From contig NC_092674.1 of assembly GCF_964355755.1 (NCBI RefSeq), forward strand, positions 17,622,501-17,686,500: a stretch of 64,000 bases of DNA, read 5' to 3'. This document shows, in pieces, positions 34,601-46,300 of the stretch. The notes beneath the pieces are model-generated. The model was not told the origin of the DNA, made no database searches, and saw nothing but the letters and a program-made list of their open reading frames with translations. The first letter of the stretch is position 1. The number at the start of each line of letters is the position of its first letter. The position numbers and the translations under genes are program-made. The stretch is from Antedon mediterranea. Taxonomy: Eukaryota; Echinodermata; Crinoidea; Comatulida; Antedonidae.

Positions 34601-36327
34601 AACTGGTTGTGCTCCATCCTGTAAGGTAAGTTTACCTTTTACCCCATTCACCTTTCCAATTTTGTTAAAGAGTTTTGGAAATTTATTCAGTATTGCTGGT
34701 ACATCAGCTTTGTTGTGGTCAGCCTTCACTGTGAAGATGCTGGCCCAGTCTAACTTGATATGTGTCAACCACTGACGACCAAACAACGGGGGTCCACCTC
34801 TTTCTACTACATATAGTTTTCCATCGTGTTTCTGTCCGTTGTATTCTACTTTGGCCTTCAAATACCCTTTTGTCTTTACTTCTTCTCCAGTATAAGTTCT
34901 AAGTTGAACTTTGGTCGGCAACAAGTCTGTATTCCTAAAATATTTCTCAAAATCTTCTGTCGAAATCAACGAGAGTGCACTGCCAGTATCCACTATCATG
35001 TCCAATGGGATATTATCTATCGTTGGTTTTATCTTCACTGATTTCCCAACGTCTACATTATTAACATACACCATGGCTAGAAGGTTGTCTTCTTCTTCAT
35101 CAACAACATTCACTCGCTTACCCTTCTTAGTTTGGTGTGGTGTTTGTTTTGATTTACTCCGGCATGCAGCCTTGATATGTCCCTTCTTTTTACAGTTATG
35201 GCACTCAACTTCTTTGTACCGGCAGTCGTTTGCCTTATGACCACCCTTGTTGCAGCGATAACATAATTGCTGCTTATTATAGTGTTTCACGTTTATCTTG
35301 TTCACAGTACTCTGTGGTTCTTCTTTAAACTGTTGTTGTAGTAGCGAAGCATCCTTCGTTGCAGTTTCCATAGCAACTGCCATTTGTAGCGCTTTCGCTA
35401 ATGTAAGCTTTGCCTCAGCCAACAGTCTTTTTTGTATACTGCCTGACCTAATTCCGCAAACAAGACGATCCCGCAGGGCGTCATTTAGCTGTGCTCCAAA
35501 TTCACAGTGTTTGGTGAGGCGTCGTAAATCCGCTAAATAGGCCTGGATTGTTTCACCTTTCATGCTGCTCACGTTTGTGAAACCTGAATCTTTCAGCTAT
35601 AACTAGAGGTTTAGGACTCAGATGCCTTTCCAACGAATCCACAAGTTCCGGAAATGTTTTGGTTGATGGTAAATCAGGTGCTACTAAGTTCTTCAGAAGA
35701 CCGTAAGTCTTAGGCCCTATCAAGCTGAGTAACGTAGGTACACGCTTGTCGTCATCCACGCCGTTTGCCATGAAATATGCCTCTAACCTTTCCACATAGG
35801 AGGCCCAGTCCTCTGCCTCGCCGTCATACGGATCGAGTCTACCAATTATAGTACTCATCTTAGCAGATTGTAGAATATTAACTATTGAATATTCTTACTC
35901 ACAGATTAATCTTCTTATTGACGCGCTTTCCGTTATATTCTCGTCGCCAATTGTGATGTATCATACACATGACTCAGGCTCGGTATCCATTTTATAGAGA
36001 GAGATTGCTTTAATGAACAACAGAGGGCGGCATAACTATTTACAGTATGATGTATGTGGTCAATACACTACAAAAGGCATCGCCTAAACTTTCCCATTAT
36101 AACTAAACTAAACTAAACTATGCCAAATTAAAATTAATTCAACAGGATGCCCTATGTATGTGAATTGATCCAATATTTTGAAAATACCTAACACTGCATT
36201 CATTCCAGTCTAGGCCTAGACAAGGCTAACTAAGTAATACAATGTATGCCTACAATAGAATAAGACTACTGTTTACTGACTACCTGAAGTAGGGCCTTGC
36301 AATGCCCACCGACTCAGCCAATGGCAT
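30860..36327 (-). CDS. Very tentative small spliced gene around the gypsy element
   Basis: Minus strand. Exon 36284-36327 (ATG, MPLAESVGIARPYF, phase 2, CAG|GTAGTC), exon 31478-31553 (QLKKNVRLILYASTTVLVTW, phase 0, CAG|GTAAGG), then an exon beginning near 30898 after TTTTTTTTTAG and ending in TAA within 36 nt. Phases agree and would give about 52 residues. The Ty3/gypsy element would sit in the first intron. The exons are short, there is no known domain, and chance agreement is quite possible. Confidence 0.18.
31674..31794 (-). repeat. 3' LTR of the gypsy element
   Basis: 121 bp, same ends as the 5' LTR. It is preceded on the minus strand by the purine run at 31795-31807. Confidence 0.95.
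31795..31807 (-). promoter_or_regulatory. Polypurine tract of the gypsy element
   Basis: AAAGGGGAAAAAT on the minus strand directly abuts the 3' LTR, the expected site of plus-strand priming. Confidence 0.8.
31998..32192 (-). pseudogene. Detached C-terminal tail of gypsy pol
   Basis: Shortly after the pol stop another frame is open and encodes a proline-rich tail ending YPQRNRKPPNRLDL and a stop at 31998. Such Pro-rich tails ending in a basic KPP-RLDL-like motif are usual at the end of Ty3/gypsy integrases, so a second frame change near 32180-32190 has cut it off. Confidence 0.65.
32171..34234 (-). pseudogene. RT C-terminus, RNase H and integrase of the gypsy element
   Basis: Continues the same frame after the TGA. 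Counting from Met at 34189: RT catalytic LLDD at 14-17 (usually YLDD; first residue changed), RNase H acidic residues D163, E204 and D229, the integrase HHCC zinc motif (H380, H383, C413, C416) and the DD35E core (D444, D498, E534; 35 residues between the last two). The frame ends at TTA 32171-32173, earlier than expected. Confidence 0.93.
34235..35572 (-). pseudogene. gag C-terminus, protease and RT N-terminus of the gypsy element
   Basis: 445 codons. Two CCHC zinc knuckles (CYRCNKGGHKANDC at residues 104-117 and CHNCKKKGHIKAAC at 124-137) end Gag. The aspartic protease signature DTGSA follows at about 195. Then come the reverse transcriptase fingers and palm (VRLCGDYKVTVNP, FTKLDLKQAYLHLEM with the first catalytic Asp). 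All are in one frame, so gag and pol are fused without a programmed shift at the junction. It is stopped by a TGA at 34235-34237 inside RT. Confidence 0.92.
35553..35858 (-). pseudogene. gag N-terminal part of the gypsy element
   Basis: ATG at 35858 opens a capsid-like Gag start (MSTIIGRLDPYDGEAEDWAS, then a conserved FMANGVDDDKRV region and LVDSLERHLSPKP). The frame ends about 100 residues in, where the family-like sequence continues in another frame at 35572. A single-base frame change inside gag is therefore likely. It would otherwise run into the fused gag-pol frame. Confidence 0.85.
35934..35951 (-). promoter_or_regulatory. Primer-binding site of the gypsy element
   Basis: Immediately after the 5' LTR the minus strand reads AT then TGGCGACGAGAATATAAC. 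TGG at this position matches the CCA end of a tRNA. I cannot say which tRNA. Confidence 0.6.
35952..36072 (-). repeat. 5' LTR of the gypsy element
   Basis: 121 bp, starting TGTAGTGTATTGACC on the minus strand and ending ATACATCACA. Differs from the 3' LTR by one transition (GATGTATG versus GATATATG). Confidence 0.95.
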
Positions 36328-36806
36328 AGCTTAAATAGGCTTTTAGACTGCGGTCTAGCTAGCTAGGCTATATCCCTCTAGCATCATTTTAAACAAAAAT
36401 GTTAATAATGTAAAATCTATTACAAATTAAGATTATATATAATGTGATTTACATCTTTAAATAAGTTAAATGTGCGCTTAATGAAGAACAAATCATTTTA
36501 ACACTAGAAGTATAGGGTGGTTTCTAGGCAATATCGCCCTAGGCAAGCGATGTCAGAATTAAAGCTGTGGGCCTAGCTTTTGGGCCTAGATTAAACACAC
36601 TAAATTAACTTACTAAACATAATTTTTTTACTTTCTAAAGTACTTTATTATATTAAATATATGTTGTAATTACTAATTTGATACAAATAAAAATGATTAT
36701 TATTATTTTGCTTCTTAAATACCGTTTTAAAGTTGTCACATTTGTAACCTACCTTACCTCAGGCCGCCATTTTTTTCGAGCTATTCTTGAGATAGTCCAG
36801 GACTAA
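36078..36806. other. Spacer between gypsy element and duplication copy 2
   Basis: AT-rich with a CTAG-rich patch at 36340-36380. CTATGCCAAATTAAAATTAA followed by TTCAACAGG at 36118 is repeated from about 31414. It ends in AGTCCAGGACTAA, directly abutting the TIR element. Apart from the tentative exon 36284-36327, no gene. Confidence 0.4.
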
Positions 36807-36910
36807 CGCCCGTATTCTTAAACCGGACGTTAGTCGTAGTTCGAGCTAAAACTAAAAAAATGATGTCATTTTAATTCATAAACCGAACTTCAACTAAATC
36901 ACCGACTTAA

Positions 36911-37099
36911 GGGCCTTTCACACCTGTTCCGGCACGGTTCCGGTCCGGCGAATCGAACGCCAATGTTTCGTTTTCACGACGCTCCACGCGGCCAAGCACC
37001 AATCGATATGCGCGTAGCCGCGTAAAAACGAAACATTGACGTTCGATTGGATTTGCCGTCGCCGGACCGGAACCGTGCCGGAGCAGGTGTGAAAGACCC
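36911..37099. mobile_element. 189-bp TTAA-flanked TIR element nested in the larger element
   Basis: Starts GGGCCTTTCACACCTGTTCC and ends as its near-perfect inverse GGTGTGAAAGACCC. Arms are about 70-80 bp, so it is almost a hairpin. TTAA lies at 36907-36910 and 37100-37103. The corresponding site in copy 1 (around 9930) has no insertion. TTAA duplication points to piggyBac- or Kolobok-like mobilisation, but the tips alone do not decide. Confidence 0.82.
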
Positions 37100-37402
37100 T
37101 TAAATCAGGCCAACCTCGACTAAATCGAGACGGATTTTGATCGATTTTTTTAGTCCTGGAGGGGGCAGGCTAAATGGTCGACTAAATGGTTTTTAAACGA
37201 TGTTTATAAAAAACGTAACAGTCATTGAGTTGTTATATTGGCCAGATATTGAAGAATGAAATATCTATATTTATATTAGCTTAGTTAAATATACATTGGT
37301 ATAAGTTATAATAATGAAAATCATCTTTATTTACAACTGTATACAAATTACATTATTTTCTTCGCGCAAGTCCGACTTGAGCTACGTCACGCCATAGCGA
37401 CA

Positions 37403-37513
37403 ATGGGAGATGCGGCAATTCACCACGCGATGGAATGTTTAGGGGGCCTAGCGCTTTCTTGTCACGCTATGAAGTGCGTGGTTCGTGGCGATCATACTTT
37501 GTTGGGGGCCTAG
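37403..37513 (+). CDS. Small ORF (36 codons) inside TIR element copy 2
   Basis: Same start, stop and length as 10211-10321. The central HHAMECLGGLALSCHAMKCV is unchanged, with only three substitutions elsewhere. No known domain. Confidence 0.22.
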   Translation: MGDAAIHHAMECLGGLALSCHAMKCVVRGDHTLLGA

Positions 37514-37935
37514 AAAATATAAAAGTTACCGTACCGCCATGGTTCCTAAATATATTTTGAAGATTTTATTTGTTGTTAATCAAATATACTTCACTGTTAA
37601 GTTAATACTGATATTGTTCTAATAATTAACGATTAAAATTATTTTTCATGTAGGCCTATATATAGTCCTGATGCGTAAAAAGTGTTGTAAGAAATGGAAA
37701 GTGATATCAATGCGCAAAATTTCGTCTGCTCCTCAAATACTCTCTTGTCATTGGCCAATGTATAGCCTTTGTTACCCAGACGTGTGCAACTCGACTAAAA
37801 GCTCGACTTCATTAAGTCGAACTGCAAACTTCGACTACTTCGTTTTTGAATCAAATTTGAAGTAATAGCTCGAACTACGACTTTTTCAAGTCGAACTTCG
37901 AACTACGACTAAAGTCCGGTTTAAGAATACGGGCG

Positions 37936-39446
37936 TAAGTCGATGTCTGTAGGTCAAAACTAGGTCGATGTCTGTACGTAAAATCATTGTCGATGTCTGT
38001 ACGTAAAATCGGGGTCGATGTCTCTACGTTAAATCGTGGTCGATTTATGTACGTAAAAACGGGATCGATGTCTGCACGTAAAAACGGGTTCGATGTCTGT
38101 ACGTTAAATCAAGGTCGATGTCTATAAGTAAAATCGGGGTCGATGTCTGTACGTAAAATCGGGGTACATTTCTGTATGTAAAATCAGGATCGATGTCTGT
38201 ACGTAAAAACGAAGTCGATGTCTGTAGTTCAAAACTAGGTCGATGTCTGTACGTAAAAATGGGGTCGATGTCTGTACGAAAAAACTGGGTAGATATCTCT
38301 ACGTAAAATTGGGGTCGATGTATGTACGTAAAAACGCAGTTGATGTCTTTAGTTCAAAGCTAGGTCGATGTCTGTACGTAAAATCGGGGTCGATGTCTGC
38401 ACGTAAAATTGAGGTCGATGTCGGTACGTAAAAACTAGGTCAATGTCTGTACATAAAAACTAGGCCGATGTCTGTACGTAAAAACTAGGTCGATGTATGT
38501 ACGTAAAAACTAGTTCGATGTCTGTACATAAAATCGGGGTCGATGTCTATACATTAAATCGGGGTCGATGCCTTTACGTAAAAACGGGGTCGGTGTCTGC
38601 ACGTGAAATCGGGGTCGATGTCTGTGCGTAAAATCGGATTCGATATATGTATGTAAAAACGGGGTCGATGTCTGTACGTCAAAACTAGGTAGGTGAATGT
38701 ATGTAAAATCAGGGTCGATGCTGTACGTAAAAACTAAGTCGATGTCTGTACGTAAAATCGGGGTACATGTCTATACGTAAAATCAGGGTCAATGTCGATG
38801 TCTGTAGTTCAAAACTAGGTCGATGTCTGCACGTAAAAACGGGGTCGATGTCTGTACGTAAAAACGTGGTCGATGTCTGTACGTAAAAACTGGGTCGATG
38901 TCTGTACGTAAAATCGGGGTCCATATCTGTACGTAAAGTCGGGGTCGCTGTCATTGCATAAAAACTATGTCGAGGTCTGTAAGTAAAAACTAGGCCGATG
39001 TCTGTACGTAAAAACTAGGTCGATGTCTGTACGTAAAAACTAGGTCGATGTCTGTATATAAAATCGGGGTCGATGTCGGTACGTTAAACGGAATCGATTT
39101 CTGTACGTAAAATAGGGATCAACGTATGTACGTAAAATCGGGGTCAATGTATGTACGTAAAATCAGGGTCGGTGTCTGTACGTAAAAACGGGGTCGATGT
39201 CTGTACGTAAAAACTAGTTCGATGTCTGTACATAAAATCGGGGTCGATGTCTATACATTAAATCGGGGTCGATGCCTGTACGTAAAAACGGGGTCGGTGT
39301 CTGCACGTGAAATCGGGGTCGATGTCTGTGCGTAAAATCGGATTCGATATCTGTATGTAAAAACGGGGTCGATGTCTGTACGTCAAAACTAGGTAGATGA
39401 ATGTATGTAAAATCAGAGTCGATGCTGTACGTAAAAACTAAGTCGG
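37936..39446 (+). repeat. Satellite C array between TIR element and LINE, copy 2
   Basis: Unit-for-unit match to 10729-12237, including irregular units (AAATCATTGTCG, a missing base in GATGCTGTACG). Confidence 0.93.
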
Positions 39447-40735
39447 ATGGTTTGAGTGTTGAATTTTATAGACATTTTTGGGTTGATATTAAAGATATGT
39501 TATGTGACGCTTTGAATCACTGCTATATTAGCAAAAGATTAGGCGGCTCACAAAGACTAGGTATTATAAATCAACTGTTTTAAGGCGGACAAAGAGAAAA
39601 ACTAGAAAACTTTAGGCCTATAACACTACTGAATGTAGATTATAAAGTAATGGCTCATGTTCTCTCCAATAGAATGCAAATTGTAATTGGATCTATAATT
39701 GGATATGATCAGAAAGGTTATGTCAAAGGGAGATTTGGAGGAGAGAATATTAGGTTAGTAGAAGATGTATTGTAATATACAGAAAATAACAATCAGCTAG
39801 GTGCAATAGTTTTTCTAGACTTTGCCAAGGCGTTTGATTCTATAGATAGAAATTTAATGTTTATATGTCTGAAAAAATATGGTTTTGGACAGTCATTTAT
39901 TAACTGGATAAAAACTATATATACAGATACGCAATGCCTTGTAACCCACAATGGTTGGATATCTGAAAGATTCAATATGAGATGTGGTGTAAGACAGGGT
40001 TGTCCTTTGTCTGCTTTGTGAAAATGAACATCATATTGTTAAAATAGCTCAACTAGCTGACGATAGTCTAATATTTACAAAGGATGAAATTAGTTTAAAC
40101 CATTTTCTGTGTGAAATTGAAATGTTCTGTTCAATATCAGGTTTAAGGTTAAATAAAAGTAAATCGAAAGGAATTTGGATTGGAGCAAATAAAAACAAAC
40201 AAACATCGCCATTTAATATCAAATGGACCAAAGAACCAGTGAAATTCCTTGGAATCTACGTAGGGTATGATAAACATACTTGTGTTAAACGAAATTGGGA
40301 TGATACAGTTTTAAAATTAGAGAATACACTAAAACTATGGGAAAAACGAAGCCTTACGTTTTTTGGCAAGGTAACAGTAATAAAATCTCTTGCCATTTCG
40401 AAATTAATATACAATGCTTGTATAATAGATGTACTATCTTATATCTTTCCAAAAGTTGATACATTGTTATATAGATTTTGTGGGGAGGAAAAAGGGAAAA
40501 AATTTAAGGAAAAACTCTTATAAACGCAGTAGATAAAGGTGGTATAAATATGGTGAATTTTAATATCTTAGTGGACTCTCTGAAGTTGAGTTGGGTTAAT
40601 AGACTGTTAAATCCTAACCCAGGTATTTGGAAATGTATTCCAAACTACTATATGCATCCAGTTGATTATACTGCGAATTGTAGTAAATTAAATACTGAAG
40701 CGCATACTAAATTAAACAAGGCCAACAGCCATTAA
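39447..40735 (+). pseudogene. L1/Tx1-like LINE reverse transcriptase part, copy 2
   Basis: Same truncation point, stops and internal deletion as 12238-13526, offset about 27,209 bp, so these defects predate the duplication. DFAKAFDSID and LADDS (Thr to Ser next to the catalytic DD) are visible. Confidence 0.85.
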
Positions 40736-41490
40736 GTCGCGTGCTACAATGCATAGTGATACCGGACCGACAGACAGACCGACAGACCGACACACAAACA
40801 GACCGACCGACCGACATAGTGAACTATACTGACCAAAATTACTGAACATGTTTAAAAATGTTGAAATGTTTAAAAACATTTATATTTTTTTAATTTACAC
40901 GTGCGTAGCCTGTCACTTTTGACGTGCTCGTATAACGTAATTTCGAGTTGAAAAGTAAGTCAAGAAAACAGATATCGGGCAAAAAAAGTGCGGAATAACA
41001 TTTAACGCGCAGTGCGCGCGCAAAAATATGCGCACTCATGGCAATTTTGTAAACGCTTAAAATTGCCTGAAACGTACTCTTATTTCATCGAAAATAAATT
41101 TTGAAAAGTTTAAGCGCGCGTACGCATGCGTTACATGCGCTACGCACGTAATTGTATTGCCATATGATGATTTATGCCCTGAAATTTATGAGTACCAAAT
41201 TTGATTTAATTGTGATTCATGGTTGTGAAGATATGATTACAAACTTGATTTCGTTAAATCGTGCGTAGACCGCGTAATTTTTTATTGCGCACCGTGAAAA
41301 CATCACCACATTGATTCCTGGCCATAAGGAATATACTGTGAAAAATTGACTTAGCTAGATTAAACTGATATCAAGATAAGGTCAGAAAGCGATAAAACGC
41401 ATAGTGATACCGGACCGACAAACAGACCGACAGACAGACAGACCGACCAACCGACCGACATAGTGAACTATAGAGTCGCTTCCACGCGAC
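40736..41490. mobile_element. GTCGCGTG-ended element inside the LINE, copy 2
   Basis: 755 bp, same TAA-flanked position as in copy 1. It differs mainly in the GACA/GACC microsatellite lengths. Confidence 0.75.
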
Positions 41491-42530
41491 TAAAAGTATG
41501 CCAGTATTTTATATGAATATGTTGAAAGCAGCTGTTAAATTAAACAATATTGTATATTGTTTAGAGCCGCAAAATTTACAAGAAATTAAGTCACAACACT
41601 TATGGCAAAAAAACAAATTTATAACATCAATTGAGGGAAAATCTTTATATTTCAACACCTGGTTAAACTCTGGATACAAAAGAGTAAATGATATAGTCGT
41701 AAATAACAGGTTATTGACTGCAGCAGAAATTATTCCAACTCTGTCGAATAAACAGAATGGATTAATTGAATACTTTGCAACAATAAATGCAATACCTTAT
41801 ATAGGCCTATGTAAAGAACAAATAAGGTTGGAAAATGCACGCATAGATATACAATTTAGAGAACATAATATATTTCATAATAGGATAAGATCGTCTTACG
41901 ATTATAAGCAGTTTATAAATGGTATATGTATTATTCCAAATCCTCAAATGAAATGGGAAATAGAATTTAGAGATGAAATTATTGACTGGAATTAAATATG
42001 GAATAGAAAAGTATGTAGAATGAAACACATGGTAAAAGTAGCTCAATTTAATTTTAAGTTGTTACATCGAATCCTTATATGTAAAAAAAGACTAAAAAGA
42101 TGGAAATTATCCACAACAGACAAATGTAATAAGTGTAAGAATCATATAGAAAATGAAAAACCCTTATTAATTGCATGTAAAACTATTCAACCAGTCTGGA
42201 AAAAGTTTAAAGATATGCTGGTTCAGTGTCTTCCAAATGAGGTTACAGTACAGCAAGACTTCCCAAAGTGGCTTAATGTAATTTTTGGAACAACAAACAA
42301 ACTTGTAAACGAATTAATTTCAGTTTTTACTTTTTGTATATATAAATCCTCCATAATATATAGAGAACTAGAAACGACAGAAAAAAAAAGAATCTGCAAA
42401 TATTTGGGGGCTTTTTAAAAATGAAATTATAAACCTCATAAATAATGAGTATTCGTATAACTTTTATACTGCTGATCAGAAATGGAAAAAAAGTAAAGAC
42501 AGGATATTTGACCTATTGAATAATTAAAAT
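41491..42530 (+). pseudogene. LINE C-terminal part, copy 2
   Basis: Frame 41498-41995, then 42020-42418 open across the position where copy 1 has TGA. The CCHC-like motif has lost its histidine (ENEKPLLIAC), so the knuckle is broken here but not in copy 1. Coding traces end near 42527. Confidence 0.78.
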
Positions 42531-43355
42531 ATATATGTGCTGGAGATCTCTATCCCTACGTTTTACAATTGTATTTTATATTAGTGTGACATATACTGTA
42601 TAAGTTTTAATATAAATGTGTAGCCCTTTTTTATTTCAAGTGATTTTAAATGGAACCCTTGATTATGTTTTTAGACAATTTTAATAACTTATATGAAATC
42701 TGTAATTATTGGTATTTATTTTTTAATATATATATATTTTTCTATATTTGCAATATTCATATTGTATACATGTCAATGTAATCTGCATGTATTTGTATTT
42801 GTCCAATATATATATTTTTCTATATTTGCAATATTTTATATCGTAAATACAAATTGTAAGTAGTAGTTGTACCAAGGTGACATCGGGTATGAAGTGTCTT
42901 GCACAGTGTATGGACTCTAACCTTACGGTTTTCATTAAATATATTATTGCATGCTATCATTCTAAATATCTAACTTTCAAACCTTTGCATTCCTCTTTTT
43001 TCATTTCATCCTTTTTATCTTGGTGAAAAGGGAGGATACTACATTTTTCTCCCCTGTGTTTATAGCCTTTCTACTCGAACACATATAAGAGCACAAATAA
43101 GATAGTTTAACAAGAAAATTTTAATCATGTATTTTACCGCCATTTTTCTTTTTTTTTTCTAAAATTTTAATGAAAAAAAATATGGTTAATACTGAATTCA
43201 AGCATCTTATTATGTAAATATACCTGTATTTTAACTACTTTAAACACTTACTTTCAATTGTCACAAATATACTTATATGTATATAATATATTCACCAATG
43301 AGAATTTAAATAAACGTGAGATGAACTCACACAAGACAAAAAAAATTTAAAAAAT
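42531..43355 (+). other. LINE 3' untranslated region and flank, copy 2
   Basis: Matches 15301-16130. No separate gene. Confidence 0.5.
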
Positions 43356-46300
43356 CGAGGTCGATGTTGGTACGTAAAAACGGGGTCGATGTCTGTATGT
43401 AAAATCAGGATGAATAAAAAAAAAAAAAAAAAATCAGGATCGATGTCTGTACGTAAAAACTAGGTCGATGTCTGTACGTAAAAACGGGGATGATGAATGT
43501 ACGTAAAATCGGGGTCGATGTATGTACGTCAAATCGGGGTCAATGTCTCTACATAAAATCGAGGTTGATGTCGGTACGTAAAAACTAGGTCGATGTCTGT
43601 ACGTAAAAACGGAGTCGATGTATGTACGTCAAAACTACGTCGATGTCTGTTTGTAAAATCAGGGTCGACGTCTGTACGTAAAAACTAGGTCGATGTCTGT
43701 ACGTAAAAACGGGGTCGATGTCTGTACGTAAAATCGGGGTCAATGTCTGTACGTAAAATCGGGGTCGATGTATGTACATAAAATCGGGGTCGATGTCTGT
43801 ACGTTAAATCGAAGTCGATGCCTGTACGGTAAATCGGGTTCGATGTCTGTACGTAAAAACGTGGTCGATGTCTGTACCTCAAAATGGGGTTGATTTCTGT
43901 ACGTCAAAACTAGGTCGATGTCTGTACGTAAAAACAGAGTCGATGTCTGTACGTAAAATCGAAGTCGATGTCGGTACGTAAAAACTAGGTCGATGTCTGT
44001 ACGTAAAAACAGAGTTGATGTCTGAATGTCAAAACGGGGTCGATGTCTGTACGTAAAAACGGGGTTGATGTCGGTACGTAAAATCGGGGTCAATGTCTGT
44101 ACGTAAAAACGGAGTCGATATATCTACGTCAAAACGTCGATGTCTGTTTGTAAAATCAGGGTCGACGTCTGTACGTAAAAACTAGGTCGATGTCTGTACG
44201 TAAAAACGGGGTCGATGTCTGTACGTAAAATCGGGGTCAATGTCTATACGTAAAATCGGGGTCGATGTATGTACATAAAATCGGGGTCGATGTCTGTACG
44301 TTAAATCGAAGTCGATGCCTGTACGGTAAATCGGGTTCGATGTCTGTACTTAAAAACGTGGTCGATGTCTGTACCTCAAAATGGGGTCGATTTCTGTACG
44401 TCAAAACTAGGTCGATGTCTGTACGTAAAAACAGAGTCGATGTCTGTACGTAAAATCGAAGTCGATGTCGGTACGTAAAAACTAGGTCGATGTCTGTACG
44501 TAAACACAGAGTCGATGTCTGAATGTCAAAACGGGGTCGATGTCTGTACGTCAAAACTAGGTCGATGTCTGTACGTAAAATCGGGGTCGATGTCTGTACG
44601 TCAAATCGAGGTTGATGTCTGTACGTAAAAACTGGGTCGATAACTGTACGTTAAATCCGGTCGATGTCTGTACCTAAAATTGGGGTCGATGTCTGTACGT
44701 AAAATCGGGGTCGATTTCGGTACGTAAAATCGGTGTCGATTTCTGTACGTAAAAACTTGGTCGATGACTGTACGTAAAATCGGGGTCGATGTCTGAACGT
44801 AAAATAGGGATCGATGTCGGTACGTAAAATCGAGGTTGATGTCTGTACCTAAAAACTGGGTCGATGACTGTACGTAAAAACGGAGTCGATGTATGTACGT
44901 CAAAACTACGTCGATGTCTGTTTGTAAAATCAGGGTCGACGTCTGTACGTAAAAACTAGGTCGATGTCTGTACGTAAAAACGGGGTCGATGTCTGTACGT
45001 AAAATCGGGGTCAATGTCTGTACGTAAAATCGGGGTCGATGTATGTACATAAAATCGGGGTCGATGTCTGTACGTTAAATCGAAGTCGATGCCTGTACGG
45101 TAAATCGGGTTCGATGTCTGTACGTAAAAACGTGGTCGATGTCTGTACCTCAAAATGGGGTTGATTTCTGTACGTCAAAACTAGGTCGATGTCTGTACGT
45201 AAAAACAGAGTCGATGTCTGTACGTAAAATCGAAGTCGATGTCGGTACGTAAAAACTAGGTCGATGTCTGTACGTAAAAACAGAGTTGATGTCTGAATGT
45301 CAAAACGGGGTCGATGTCTGTACGTAAAAACGGGGTTGATGTCGGTACGTAAAATCGGGGTCAATGTCTGTACGTAAAAACGGAGTCGATATATCTACGT
45401 CAAAACGTCGATGTCTGTTTGTAAAATCAGGGTCGACGTCTGTACGTAAAAACTAGGTCGATGTCTGTACGTAAAAACGGGGTCGATGTCTGTACGTAAA
45501 ATCGGGGTCAATGTCTATACGTAAAATCGGGGTCGATGTATGTACATAAAATCGGGGTCGATGTCTGTACGTTAAATCGAAGTCGATGCCTGTACGGTAA
45601 ATCGGGTTCGATGTCTGTACTTAAAAACGTGGTCGATGTCTGTACCTCAAAATGGGGTCGATTTCTGTACGTCAAAACTAGGTCGATGTCTGTACGTAAA
45701 AACAGAGTCGATGTCTGTACGTAAAATCGAAGTCGATGTCGGTACGTAAAAACTAGGTCGATGTCTGTACGTAAACACAGAGTCGATGTCTGAATGTCAA
45801 AACGGGGTCGATGTCTGTACGTCAAAACTAGGTCGATGTCTGTACGTAAAATCGGGGTCGATGTCTGTACGTCAAATCGAGGTTGATGTCTGTACGTAAA
45901 AACTGGGTCGATAACTGTACGTTAAATCCGGTCGATGTCTGTACCTAAAATTGGGGTCGATGTCTGTACGTAAAATCGGGGTCGATTTCGGTACGTAAAA
46001 TCGGTGTCGATTTCTGTACGTCAAAACTTGGTCGATGACTGTACGTAAAATCGGGGTCGATGTCTGAACGTAAAATAGGGATCGATGTCGGTACGTAAAA
46101 TGGAGGTTGATGTCTGTACCTAAAAACTGGGTCGATGACTGTACGTAAAAGCGGGTCGATGTCTGTACGTAAAATCGTGGTCGATGTATGTACGTCAAAT
46201 TGGTGTGGCTGTCTGTACGTAAAATCGGGGTCGATGCCTGTACGTAAAAACTGGGTCGATGTATGTACGTCAAAACGAGGTCGATGTCGGTACGTAAAAA

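Larger units (their letters stand above)
31674..36072 (-). mobile_element. Ty3/gypsy LTR retrotransposon, near full length
   Basis: 4399 bp with two 121-bp LTRs differing by one base, TG...CA ends and a 5-bp AAAGG target duplication (31669-31673 and 36073-36077). The order on the minus strand is gag, protease, reverse transcriptase, RNase H, integrase. There is no envelope-like ORF. The LTRs are unusually short. Two frame changes and one nonsense codon make this copy defective. The near-identical LTRs imply recent insertion. Confidence 0.95.
36807..37935. mobile_element. TIR element (CGCCCGTATTC ends), copy 2, with nested insertion
   Basis: Same ends and interior as 9831-10728 but 1129 bp because of a 189-bp element at 36911-37099 and small indels. 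Its left end is the left boundary of the large duplication. The small ORF recurs at 37403-37513. Confidence 0.82.

Noticed and set aside
32415-35540. Plus-strand ORFs opposite the gypsy element (32415-32858, 32809-33078, 34122-34397, 34911-35240 and others)
   Set aside because: Antisense shadows of gag-pol. The minus strand has complete retroviral-type motifs.
35553-35572. Programmed ribosomal frameshift in gypsy gag
   Set aside because: The overlap lies inside the capsid region, not at a gag-pol junction, and gag C-terminus and pol already share a frame. An accidental indel is simpler.
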